From: Vogesella mureinivorans
GTDB taxonomy: Bacteria > Pseudomonadota > Gammaproteobacteria > Burkholderiales > Chromobacteriaceae
Assembly (NCBI RefSeq): GCF_007644035.1
Contig: NZ_VMTV02000003.1
Coordinates: 1 to 64,000, forward strand
Direction: 5' to 3'
Length of the DNA: 64,000 nucleotides
A program made the position numbers and the translations under genes. The notes beneath the pieces are model-generated. The model saw only the letters and a program-made list of their open reading frames with translations, ran no database searches and was not told the DNA's origin. Of the stretch, positions 1 through 7,937 are shown in pieces; position 1 is the stretch's first letter; every line of letters begins with the position of its first letter.

Positions 1-143
<143 letters not shown>

Positions 144-171
144 GATGGTCTCCACAGAAGCTTGCTTGTGC

Positions 172-203
172 TATTGCAAACCCTGTAGCTACTATAAGGT
201 CAA
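172..203 (-). promoter_or_regulatory. MerR-type metal-responsive promoter with operator dyad
   Basis: On the minus strand a -35 TTGACC (198-203) and a -10-like GCAATA (172-177) are separated by 20 bp. The spacer carries a near-perfect dyad (ACCTTATAG / CTACAGGGT, 180-200). A lengthened spacer with a central dyad is the hallmark of promoters that MerR proteins activate by DNA distortion, and this dyad closely resembles cadA/pbrA operators. It would drive the leftward transporter and lies upstream of the rightward regulator. Confidence 0.75.
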
Positions 204-220
204 GCCCCCAAAGGAGAAAG

Positions 221-655
221 ATGATGCAAATCGGCGAACTGGCAAAACGCACCGGCTGCGAAAGCGAAACCATCCGCTATTACGAACGCGAAGGCTTGTT
301 GCCGGCACCGGCGCGTAGCAGCAGCGGCTACCGCCGCTACGAACAGCCGCATCTGGAACAGCTGGCGTTTATCCTGCACTGCCGCTCGCTGGGCATGCCA
401 CTGGCCGATATCCGCCTGCTGGCCGGCTTTCACCAGCAGCCGGCCGCCGAGCCGTGCGACCGCGTGAACGCGCTGATCGACCAGCAAATCAGCCGCGTGC
501 ACAGCCAGATCGAAGCCCTGCAAAAGCTGGAAATACAGCTGCAACAGCTGCGCGCACGCTGCGAGAGCCCGCATACGCTGGCGGACTGCGGCATTCTGAA
601 AACGCTGGATGATGCGGCTACGGGCGAGGCCTGCGCCTGTCACGACGCGTCGTAG
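221..655 (+). CDS. cadR: Cd(II)/Pb(II)-responsive MerR-family regulator (CadR/PbrR type)
   Basis: A 144-residue MerR protein. The winged-helix N-terminus (IGELAKRTGC, then ETIRYYEREGLL) binds the operator dyad; a long dimerisation helix covers about residues 80-115. Cys79, Cys114 and Cys123 sit where CadR/PbrR proteins bind Cd or Pb, and the C-terminal tail adds a CACH cluster (138-141). AAAGGAGAAAG precedes two consecutive ATGs, 221 and 224; either could be used. It diverges from the His/Asp-rich transporter gene, the classical cadR-cadA layout. Induction by divalent soft metals is inferred from the cysteines; the exact metal is not provable from sequence. Confidence 0.85.
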   Translation: MMQIGELAKRTGCESETIRYYEREGLLPAPARSSSGYRRYEQPHLEQLAFILHCRSLGMPLADIRLLAGFHQQPAAEPCDRVNALIDQQISRVHSQIEALQKLEIQLQQLRARCESPHTLADCGILKTLDDAATGEACACHDAS

Positions 656-695
656 CCAGCTTGGCCGCAAGGCGCGCTGTACAAAACAGGCAGGC

Positions 696-722
696 AAAAA
701 AAAAGCCGGCTTGATAGCCGGC
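696..722 (-). terminator. Intrinsic terminator of the putative small RNA
   Basis: GCCGGC stem with a 6-nt loop, followed on the minus strand by nine T. On the plus strand the A-run precedes the stem, so it cannot serve cadR as an intrinsic terminator. Confidence 0.85.
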
Positions 723-955
723 CGAACAACGCTCGTAAGGGGAAAACAGAGGATTCACCTCGTACACAATCCCCGGATGTACGAGGCACCAGATAATCCT
801 GAACCAGCACTAGGCTGGTGCCTGTACCAAAAGTGGCAAAGCCACCTGTGGCAGACAGCGGGTGTTTCGCAGCTGCGTCGGGAGGAGAATCCTTGGCAGC
901 CTTTAGCGGTCAACACCTGCTGTGTTTACGAGCCACAACACAACACAGAGAGTGA
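697..955 (-). ncRNA. Putative structured small RNA
   Basis: The gap between cadR and the LysR gene has no convincing coding frame. On the minus strand it ends in a clear intrinsic terminator (705-722 with T9) although no minus-strand gene lies upstream. A TATACT -10 (961-966) with a weak TTTAGA -35 (983-988) would start an RNA near 955. The transcript holds several perfect stems: 7 bp (CTGTGTT/AACACAG), 9 bp (CCTCGTACA/TGTACGAGG) and 7 bp (AGGATTC/GAATCCT). I could not match it to 6S, tmRNA, RNase P, SRP RNA or a riboswitch class. Confidence 0.45.
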
Positions 956-1030
956 TGCGGAGTATACGTAGGTTTATTGCATTCTAAAAATGAATTAAAA
1001 TTATCAAAACTATTCTATTTTGGAATGATT

Positions 1031-1936
1031 ATGGACATCAAAGCGCTGCGCTATTTTGCCGAGCTGGTACGCCAGCAAAACTTTACCCGCGCCGCCGAGG
1101 CGCTGTTTGTCACCCAGCCCACCATCAGCAAGATGGTGAAGCAGCTGGAAGACGAGCTGGGCACGCCGCTGTTGATACGCGAAGGCAAAAGCTTTCAGCT
1201 GACCGACGCCGGGCGGGTGGTCTACCTGCGTGGGCAAGACGTGCTCGCTGCGCAGCTACGCTTGAAAAACGCGCTGGCCGACCTGGCCTCGCTAGCACGC
1301 GGCGAGCTGGTGGTAGGTCTGCCGCCCATGGCCGGTGGCGCTTTCTTTGCCCCGGTGGTGGGCGCGTTTCGCGACCGCTACCCTGGCGTAGAGCTGAAAA
1401 TGGTGGAAGACGGCGCCCTGGCCATTGAAAGCAGCATCCGCTCGGGCAACCTGGAAGTCGGCGCCGCCGTGCTGCCGGTAGACCACCACACCTTCAACAG
1501 CCTGAGCCTAGTACGCGACCGCCTGTGCCTAGTGGCCCCGGCCGGCAGCCCCTGGCATGGCCGCGCCATGCTGACCCTGCCCGACGTGGCCGACCAGCCC
1601 ATCGTGTTTTACCCCGAGGACTTCTCGCTCACCACGCGCATCAGCGATGCTTTCCGCATGATGGGAAAAAACATCAACATTGCCGGGCGCAGCGCGCACT
1701 GGGATTTTATCGTTGCCATGGTGGAAGCTAGACTGGGTATTGCCCTGCTGCCCCAAGCTATTGCCAGCCAGCTGGAGCCGCACCGCTTCGACGTGATCCC
1801 CATTGATGATGAGCGCATCATCTGGCACATCGGCCTGATCTGGAAGAAAGACAGCTATCTTTCCCATGCAGCCCGGGCCTGGATCACCCTGACCCGTGAA
1901 CTGCTACTGGATAGCCACCATGCCAGCCCGCCTTAA
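1031..1936 (+). CDS. LysR-type transcriptional regulator
   Basis: 301 residues from ATG 1031 (MDIKALRYFAELV), the family-typical start; an upstream in-frame start at 977 would add 18 non-homologous residues. The N-terminal winged HTH is about residues 15-45 (FTRAAEALFVTQPTISKMV) and a LysR substrate-binding domain fills about 90-295. The N-terminus resembles the CidR/YwbI autolysis-regulator group, but no cidAB or lrgAB genes are adjacent, so the target is unknown. The 3' end overlaps the next gene by 17 bp, suggesting co-transcription. Confidence 0.85.
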   Translation: MDIKALRYFAELVRQQNFTRAAEALFVTQPTISKMVKQLEDELGTPLLIREGKSFQLTDAGRVVYLRGQDVLAAQLRLKNALADLASLARGELVVGLPPMAGGAFFAPVVGAFRDRYPGVELKMVEDGALAIESSIRSGNLEVGAAVLPVDHHTFNSLSLVRDRLCLVAPAGSPWHGRAMLTLPDVADQPIVFYPEDFSLTTRISDAFRMMGKNINIAGRSAHWDFIVAMVEARLGIALLPQAIASQLEPHRFDVIPIDDERIIWHIGLIWKKDSYLSHAARAWITLTRELLLDSHHASPP

Positions 1937-2768
1937 ACTGTTCTTGCTAGGCCTGCTCATCGGGGCAAGCTGCCACGCAAACCCGGTGCTGATCAGCTAC
2001 CCCATTCTGCCCACCAAGGGCGACCCGCAGCTGCACTACATGCTGTCCCTGCTAAAGCTGGCCTGCGGCAAAGCCGGGAGTACCTGCCTGCTACGCCCAG
2101 GCCCGGCCATGGTACAAGGGCGGGCCATTCTGGAGCTACAACGCAAGCAAAGCCGCATCGATGTGATGTGGACCATGACCAACCGCGAACGCGAACGCCT
2201 GCTGCTCCCCATCCGCATCCCGCTGTACAAGGGCCTGATAGGCTGGCGGGTGGCGCTGCTGCCCCCCGGCAAAGCCCACCTGCTGGCCGAGGTAAACAGC
2301 GTCAAAACCCTGGCCAGGTTTACCGCCGGGCAAGAGCACGACTGGCCGGACACCACCATTCTGCAAGCAGCGGGCCTGCCGGTAGTGAGCACGCCGGACT
2401 ACGAACCGCTGTTCACCATGCTGGCCAAGCACCGCTTTGACTACTTTCCGCGCAGTGTCATCGAGATCCAGAACGAACAGCGCACCCATGCCGACCTACG
2501 CCTGGAAATAGACCAGCACATCCTGCTGCACTACCCTACCGCGTTTTACTTTTTTGTCAGCCCCAACCGCCCCAAGCTGGCGCAAATGATCCGCCAGGGG
2601 CTGGAGCTGGCCATCAGCGACGGTAGCTTCGACGCGCTGTTCCAGCAGCACAACGGCAACACCCTGCGCGCACTGCAGCTGGATAAACGCCAGATCATTC
2701 ACCTGGCCAACCCCTTGCTGCCACCTGATACGCCGCTAGAGCGCAAAAACCTGTGGTATCAGCCGTAA
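1920..2768 (+). CDS. Periplasmic solute-binding-like protein
   Basis: A 282-residue protein beginning with a signal peptide (MPARLKLFLLGLLIGASCHA). The body resembles SBP_bac_3-like periplasmic proteins of the type found beside sensory genes, rather than a full ABC-transporter cassette: no permease or ATPase follows. ATG 1920 is preferred over an in-frame start at 1896 because it begins exactly at the signal peptide. It starts inside the end of the LysR gene and is probably co-expressed with it; it may serve as a ligand-binding partner. The ligand cannot be read from sequence. Confidence 0.6.
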   Translation: MPARLKLFLLGLLIGASCHANPVLISYPILPTKGDPQLHYMLSLLKLACGKAGSTCLLRPGPAMVQGRAILELQRKQSRIDVMWTMTNRERERLLLPIRIPLYKGLIGWRVALLPPGKAHLLAEVNSVKTLARFTAGQEHDWPDTTILQAAGLPVVSTPDYEPLFTMLAKHRFDYFPRSVIEIQNEQRTHADLRLEIDQHILLHYPTAFYFFVSPNRPKLAQMIRQGLELAISDGSFDALFQQHNGNTLRALQLDKRQIIHLANPLLPPDTPLERKNLWYQP

Positions 2769-2785
2769 AGGTTGGCCGCAGGCAA

Positions 2786-2814
2786 TAAAAAACGCCACCG
2801 CATGCGGTGGCGTT
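2786..2814 (-). terminator. Terminator of the sucCD end of the TCA operon
   Basis: A perfect 24-bp palindrome (2791-2814, AACGCCACCGCA and its complement), followed on the minus strand by a T-run. It lies 26 bp beyond the sucD stop. The rightward gene ending at 2768 shares the stem but has no T-run. A GTTGGCCGCA copy (2771-2780) sits beside it. Confidence 0.85.
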
Positions 2815-2839
2815 GTGCTGTTCTGGCGAGGCAGAAAGC

Positions 2840-3724
2840 TTAGATCATGCCCTTGCTTTTCAGCAGTTCGAACATGGTCTTGCCGATTTCGGCCGGGCTG
2901 CGGGTGTAGGCGATGCCTGCACGCTCGAAAGCCTTGAATTTCTCTTCGGCAGTACCTTTGCCGCCAGAGATGATGGCGCCAGCGTGGCCCATGCGTTTGC
3001 CTTTTGGTGCAGTCACACCAGCGATGTAACCTACTACCGGCTTGGTCACGTACTGTTTGGCAAACTCGGCGGCTTCTTCTTCGGCGGAACCACCGATTTC
3101 ACCGATCATCACGATCGCGTCGGTATCCGGGTCGTCCTGGAACAGGCGCAGCGCGTCGATGTGGCTGGTACCCGGGATAGGGTCGCCGCCGATACCGATG
3201 CAAGTGGACTGGCCCAGACCCAGCGCGGTGGTTTGTGCCACAGCTTCGTAAGTCAGGGTGCCGGAACGGGACACGATACCGATACGGCCCGGGTTGTGGA
3301 TGTGCCACGGCATGATGCCGATCTTGCACTCGCCCGGGGTGATGATACCTGGGCAGTTCGGGCCGATCAGGCGGATGCCGGCTTCGTCTACGGCTTTTTT
3401 CACGTACAGCATGTCCAGGGTAGGCACGCCTTCGGTGATGCACACGATCAGCTTCACGCCGCTTTCAACCGCTTCCAGGATGGAATCCTTGGCGAAAGCT
3501 GCCGGTACGTAGATAACCGAAGCGTCAGCCTGGGTTTCACGTACAGCGTCTTTCATGGTGTTGAATACCGGCAGGCCCAGGTGCTCGCTGCCACCTTTGC
3601 CCGGGGTTACACCGCCAACCACCTTGGTGCCTACTTTCAGCGCCTGTTCGGCGTGGAAAGTACCGTTTTTGCCGGTGAAGCCTTGCACCAGCACTTTCGT
3701 ATCTTTGTTTACCAATACGCTCAT
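2840..3724 (-). CDS. sucD: Succinyl-CoA synthetase (ligase) alpha subunit
   Basis: 294 residues, the usual SucD length. Converts succinyl-CoA to succinate with ADP or GDP phosphorylation as a heterotetramer with SucC. The N-terminal CoA-binding Rossmann fold ([14 protein letters not shown], 12-25) and the phosphorylated active-site His247 in [13 protein letters not shown] are intact. It lies 27 bp downstream of sucC, the last gene of the leftward TCA block before the palindromic terminator. Confidence 0.97.
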   Translation of the reverse strand: MSVLVNKDTKVLVQGFTGKNGTFHAEQALKVGTKVVGGVTPGKGGSEHLGLPVFNTMKDAVRETQADASVIYVPAAFAKDSILEAVESGVKLIVCITEGVPTLDMLYVKKAVDEAGIRLIGPNCPGIITPGECKIGIMPWHIHNPGRIGIVSRSGTLTYEAVAQTTALGLGQSTCIGIGGDPIPGTSHIDALRLFQDDPDTDAIVMIGEIGGSAEEEAAEFAKQYVTKPVVGYIAGVTAPKGKRMGHAGAIISGGKGTAEEKFKAFERAGIAYTRSPAEIGKTMFELLKSKGMI

Positions 3725-3751
3725 TTTGAAATCCTTATGCGGTGCAGGTGA

Positions 3752-4921
3752 TTACAGGGCGGCAACAGCAGCAACGATCTTCTCGGCTGCGTCGTTCAGG
3801 CCCTGGGCGGAGGTCAGTTTCAGACCGGAATCGTCCAGGATCTTGGCACCCAGCTCGGCGTTGTTGCCTTCCAGGCGCACAACAACCGGTACGGTCACGT
3901 TCACTTCTTTAACGGCAGCGATAATCGCTTCGGCGATCATGTCGCAACGTACGATGCCGCCGAAGATGTTGATCAGCACGCCTTGTACCGAGGTATCAGC
4001 CAGAATCAGCTTGAACGCTTCGATCACGCGCTCTTTGGTTGCGCCGCCGCCCACGTCCAGGAAGTTGGCAGGCTGGCCGCCCTTCAGCTTGATGATGTCC
4101 ATGGTGGCCATGGCCAGGCCGGCGCCGTTTACCATGCAGCCGATGTTGCCTTCCAGGGCTACGTAGTTCAGGTCGAACTCGGAAGCTTTCACTTCGCGTT
4201 CGTTTTCCTGCGACTTGTCGCGCTGGGCCAGCAGGGCCGGGTGACGGTACAGGGCGTTGGAGTCCAGGTTGATCTTGCCGTCTACGCAAGCCAGTTCGCC
4301 GTTTTCGCGCAGTGCCAGCGGGTTCACTTCGAACAGGGCAAAGTCGTTTTCAACGAAAGCGTTGTAAGCACCCAGCATCAGTTTGCTGAACGCTGCGATC
4401 TGCGAACCGGACAGGCCCAGGGCGAAGGCCGCGTCGCGGGTCTGGAACGGCTGCATGCCTACCAGCGGGTCCACTTCGATCTTGATGATCTTTTCCGGGG
4501 TTTCTTCGGCTACTTTTTCGATCTCCACGCCGCCTTCGGTGGACACCATGAATACCACGCGCTGGGAACCGCGATCTACCACGGCGCCCAGGTACAGTTC
4601 GCGCTGTACCGGGTACATGTCTTCACATACCAGCACGCTGTTTACCGGCTGGCCGGCTGCGTCGGTCTGATAGGTTACCAGGTTGGTACCGATCAGGGTT
4701 TTGGCTACTTCGGCAGCTTCTTCGCGGGTTTTCACCACTTTTACGCCACCGGCTTTGCCGCGGCCACCAGCGTGGACCTGGGCTTTTACAACGGCAAATT
4801 TACCGCCCAACTGGTCGTAGGCAGCAGCGGCTTCTTCCGGCGTGGTGGCCAGAATGCCTTTTTGCACCGGCAGGCCGTATTTGGCCAACAGCTCTTTCGC
4901 TTGGTATTCGTGCAGGTTCAT
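3752..4921 (-). CDS. sucC: Succinyl-CoA synthetase beta subunit
   Basis: 389 residues, normal length. The N-terminus ([16 protein letters not shown]) and ATP-grasp nucleotide-binding domain are typical; the C-terminal part carries [10 protein letters not shown] of the subunit interface and nucleotide-specificity region. Works with SucD in the only substrate-level phosphorylation step of the TCA cycle. It is separated from lpd by a 178-bp gap that holds a GTTGGCCGCA copy, so partial independent expression of sucCD is possible. Confidence 0.97.
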   Translation of the reverse strand: MNLHEYQAKELLAKYGLPVQKGILATTPEEAAAAYDQLGGKFAVVKAQVHAGGRGKAGGVKVVKTREEAAEVAKTLIGTNLVTYQTDAAGQPVNSVLVCEDMYPVQRELYLGAVVDRGSQRVVFMVSTEGGVEIEKVAEETPEKIIKIEVDPLVGMQPFQTRDAAFALGLSGSQIAAFSKLMLGAYNAFVENDFALFEVNPLALRENGELACVDGKINLDSNALYRHPALLAQRDKSQENEREVKASEFDLNYVALEGNIGCMVNGAGLAMATMDIIKLKGGQPANFLDVGGGATKERVIEAFKLILADTSVQGVLINIFGGIVRCDMIAEAIIAAVKEVNVTVPVVVRLEGNNAELGAKILDDSGLKLTSAQGLNDAAEKIVAAVAAL

Positions 4922-4941
4922 TAAGTTTCCTTTCGGGTGGA

Positions 4942-4967
4942 TAGTTGGCTGGCTTTGCGGCCAACCT
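4942..4967. repeat. GTTGGCCGCA copy with partial inverted arm between lpd and sucC
   Basis: An exact minus-strand copy of the 10-mer at 4956-4965; a degenerate plus-strand arm (GTTGGC, 4944-4949) can pair with it to form a short hairpin in the lpd-sucC spacer. Confidence 0.7.
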
Positions 4968-5099
4968 TGCTATGCCTGAGATGTCGCGATTGTACCGCCT
5001 GGGCTACAAGCGGTGTGTTCTATCGATATCGGCAACAAAACCATAGAGGCAGCGGGCCGGCACTTTACCCTGAAAGTGCCCTGCCTGCTGCCTGTTCTT

Positions 5100-6533
5100 T
5101 TAGCCGTGCAGGGCGCGCTTGTCAGCGGCCAGGGCGGCTTCGTGTACCACTTCGGACAGGCTCGGGTGGGCATGGACAATGCGTGCCAGGTCTTCGCTGG
5201 CAGCTTTGAATTCCATGGATACCACGCCTTCGGTCACCAGCTCGGACACCATCGGGCCAATCATGTGCAGGCCCAGGATGCGGTCGGTCTTGGCGCACGC
5301 CAGCAGCTTCACGGTACCTTGTGCCTGGCCCAGACCCAGCGCACGGCCGTTGGCCGCAAAGCTGGAGGTGCCTTTCTTGTACTCGATGCCTTCTGCTTTG
5401 AGCTGCTCTTCGGTCTTGCCGACCCAGGCGATTTCCGGGCTGGTGTAGATCACCCACGGAATCACGCCAAAGTCTACGTGCGGCTTCTGGCCGGCGATAC
5501 GTTCGGCCACGGCCACGCCTTCTTCCGACGCTTTGTGCGCCAGCATCGGGCCGCGTACCACGTCACCAATCGCCCATACGTTTGGCAGGTTGGTGTGGCA
5601 GTGGTCGTCTACCACGATGAAACCGCGGTCGTCCATTTGCAGGTTCACGTTGGCGCCACCCAGGCCCTGGGTGTGCGGCACGCGGCCAATGGACACGATC
5701 AGCTTGTCGAACTCGGCTTTCACGGTTTCGCCGTTCAGCTCGTAGTTCACCACTACGCCGTTGTCAGCCTTGGTGATCTCGCCAATTTTCACGCCCAGCT
5801 TGATATCCAGGCCGGTGTCTTTGGTCAGGGTCTTGAAGGCTTCCTTGGCGATTTGCTGGTCGGCAGCGCCCAGGAAAGTCGGGGCGGCTTCCAGAATGGT
5901 GACGTCGGCGCCCAGGCGCTTCCATACCGAACCCATTTCCAGGCCGATGACACCTGCACCGATCACGCCCAGGCGTGCCGGTACAGCGGTCAGCGCCAGG
6001 GCGCCTTCGTTGTCCAGTACGATCTGGTTGTCGGTCGCCAGGCCCGGCAGCTGGCGCGGGCTGGAGCCGGTAGCGATGATGACGTGGGTGGCTTCCAGGG
6101 TATCCACCACGGCGCCGTTATCGGCTACCTCGATGACCCATTTTTCGTTCTGGCGGGCTTTCAGCGTGGCCAGACCGTGGACGTTGGCGACCTTGTTCTT
6201 TTTGAACAGAAAGCTGATACCACCGGCGTTCTTGGTGATGATGTCGTTCTTGCGGGCCAGCATTTTGGCCACGTCCATCTGCGCGCCTTCTACGCTGATA
6301 CCGTGCTTGGCAAAGTCGTGCTGTACGGCGTGGAAGTTTTCCGACGACTGCAGCAGGGCCTTGGACGGGATGCAGCCTACGTTCAGGCAGGTACCACCCA
6401 GCGAAGGCTTGCCTTCCGGGTTTTTAGTAGCGTCTACGCAAGCGGTGCTGAAGCCCAGCTGGGCTGCACGAATGGCAGCTACATAGCCGCCAGGGCCGCC
6501 GCCGATCACTACTACGTCGAATTGTTGGGACAT
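5100..6533 (-). CDS. lpd: Dihydrolipoamide dehydrogenase (E3)
   Basis: 477 residues, standard E3. FAD-binding GGGPGG (11-16), redox-active disulfide Cys49/Cys54 in [13 protein letters not shown], a second Rossmann GAGVIG for NAD, and the C-terminal His-Glu relay in HAHPSLSEV are visible. It reoxidises lipoyl groups of the 2-oxoglutarate dehydrogenase complex encoded next door. It has no N-terminal lipoyl domain, unlike some neisserial pyruvate-dehydrogenase E3 proteins, which fits dedication to the 2-oxoglutarate complex. Codons 5349-5358 contain a GTTGGCCGCA copy. Confidence 0.97.
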   Translation of the reverse strand: MSQQFDVVVIGGGPGGYVAAIRAAQLGFSTACVDATKNPEGKPSLGGTCLNVGCIPSKALLQSSENFHAVQHDFAKHGISVEGAQMDVAKMLARKNDIITKNAGGISFLFKKNKVANVHGLATLKARQNEKWVIEVADNGAVVDTLEATHVIIATGSSPRQLPGLATDNQIVLDNEGALALTAVPARLGVIGAGVIGLEMGSVWKRLGADVTILEAAPTFLGAADQQIAKEAFKTLTKDTGLDIKLGVKIGEITKADNGVVVNYELNGETVKAEFDKLIVSIGRVPHTQGLGGANVNLQMDDRGFIVVDDHCHTNLPNVWAIGDVVRGPMLAHKASEEGVAVAERIAGQKPHVDFGVIPWVIYTSPEIAWVGKTEEQLKAEGIEYKKGTSSFAANGRALGLGQAQGTVKLLACAKTDRILGLHMIGPMVSELVTEGVVSMEFKAASEDLARIVHAHPSLSEVVHEAALAADKRALHG

Positions 6534-6555
6534 GGTGTTCTCTATCCTGTAGCAA

Positions 6556-6575
6556 GTTGGCCGCGTGCGGCCAAC
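6556..6575. terminator. Perfect inverted pair of the GTTGGCCGC motif in the sucB-lpd gap
   Basis: AAGTTGGCCGCG abuts TGCGGCCAACTT, giving a 24-bp palindrome with no loop (6554-6577). It sits between sucB and lpd, so it could act as a processing or attenuating hairpin, but there is no T-run. Arrangement is like inverted DUS pairs in Neisseria. Confidence 0.6.
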
Positions 6576-6632
6576 TTGCCAGTTCGTCGTGAATGGCGGA
6601 TGACAGGCTGCGCCTGCCCCCGCCTGCGGTGA

Positions 6633-7883
6633 TTACAGATCCAGGATCAGGCGAGCCGGATCTTCGATGGCGTCCTTGATGGCTACCAGCGACAGCACGG
6701 CTTCGCGGCCGTCGATGATGCGGTGGTCGTAGGACTGCGCCAGATACATCATCGGGCGTACCACAACCTGGCCGTTTTCTACGACAGCGCGCTCTTTGGT
6801 AGCGTGCATGCCCAGAATGGCGGATTGCGGCGGGTTGATGATCGGGGTGGACATCATGGAGCCGAAGGTACCGCCGTTGGAGATGGTGTAGGTACCGCCA
6901 GTCAGCTCGTCCACGGTCAGCTTGCCTTCCTGGGCGCGCTTGCCGAAGTCGGCGATCTGTTTTTCGATGTCGGCCAGCGACAGCTGGTCGGCGTTACGGA
7001 TAACCGGCACCACCAGGCCACGCGGGCTGCCTACTGCCACGCCGATGTCGAAGTAGCCGTGATAGATGATGTTGTTACCATCTACCGACGCGTTCACGAT
7101 CGGGTATTTCTTCAGTGCGGCAACCGCGGCTTTCACAAAGAAGCCCATGAAGCCCAGCTTCACGCCGTGCTCTTTTTCGAACTTGTCTTTGTATTTGTTG
7201 CGCAGGTCCATCAGCGGCTTCATGTTCACTTCGTTGAAAGTGGTCAGAATCGCGTTGGTTTGCTGCGACAGGATCAGGCGCTCGGCTACGCGCTGGCGCA
7301 GGCGGGACATCGGCACGCTCTGCTCCGGGCGGCCGGAAGTCAGCGCAACCGCATTCACGGCAGGGGTGGACGCCAGGGCGACACCAGCAGACGGTGCGGC
7401 AGCAGCGATCACCGGGCCGGACTGGGCCGGGGCAGCAGCCGGCTTGGCGGCGGCAACGTCTTCTTTCAGGATGCGGCCATCACGGCCGGTGCCGGCTACG
7501 TCAGCCAGGTTCACGCCGGTTTCGGCGGCCAGCTTGGCAGCGGAAGGCATGGCAGCGCCGCCGGTAGCAGCAGCTTGTACCGGGGCAGCAGCCGGGGCAG
7601 CGGCAGGCGCTGCAGCAGCGGGCGCAGACGCACCAGCGGTGGCTTCGGTATCGATGTGGGCGATCAGCTGGCCGGAGGTCACGGTCGCGCCATCCTGCTC
7701 GATGATTTTCACGATCACGCCTGCCAGTGGGGCTGGCAGTTCCAGTACCACTTTGTCTGTTTCCAGATCGATCAGGTTTTCATCGCGGGCAACAGCCTGG
7801 CCTACTTGCTTGTGCCAGGTCATCAGGGTGGCTTCGGACACGGATTCCGGGAGCTGGGGGACTTTGACTTCGATAATGGCCAT
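6633..7883 (-). CDS. sucB: 2-Oxoglutarate dehydrogenase E2, dihydrolipoamide succinyltransferase
   Basis: 416 residues in canonical order: one lipoyl domain (1-77, lipoylated Lys44 in DLETDKVV), an Ala/Pro linker (about 82-112), a peripheral-subunit-binding domain (about 113-145, [13 protein letters not shown]), a second linker, and a catalytic acetyltransferase-type domain (about 188-416) with active-site His387 in [12 protein letters not shown]. Transfers succinyl groups to CoA. It lies 54 bp after sucA, co-transcribed with it. Confidence 0.97.
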   Translation of the reverse strand: MAIIEVKVPQLPESVSEATLMTWHKQVGQAVARDENLIDLETDKVVLELPAPLAGVIVKIIEQDGATVTSGQLIAHIDTEATAGASAPAAAAPAAAPAAAPVQAAATGGAAMPSAAKLAAETGVNLADVAGTGRDGRILKEDVAAAKPAAAPAQSGPVIAAAAPSAGVALASTPAVNAVALTSGRPEQSVPMSRLRQRVAERLILSQQTNAILTTFNEVNMKPLMDLRNKYKDKFEKEHGVKLGFMGFFVKAAVAALKKYPIVNASVDGNNIIYHGYFDIGVAVGSPRGLVVPVIRNADQLSLADIEKQIADFGKRAQEGKLTVDELTGGTYTISNGGTFGSMMSTPIINPPQSAILGMHATKERAVVENGQVVVRPMMYLAQSYDHRIIDGREAVLSLVAIKDAIEDPARLILDL

Positions 7884-7937
7884 TGTTCTTCTCCGTTGTG
7901 GGGCGGCTTGCTGCCGCCCCGTTCTTTTGTGCAGGTG

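Noticed and set aside
697-955. 6S RNA, tmRNA, cobalamin or FMN riboswitch at this locus
   Set aside because: Some short stretches look 6S-like on the plus strand, but the terminator is on the minus strand and none of the class-defining elements line up.
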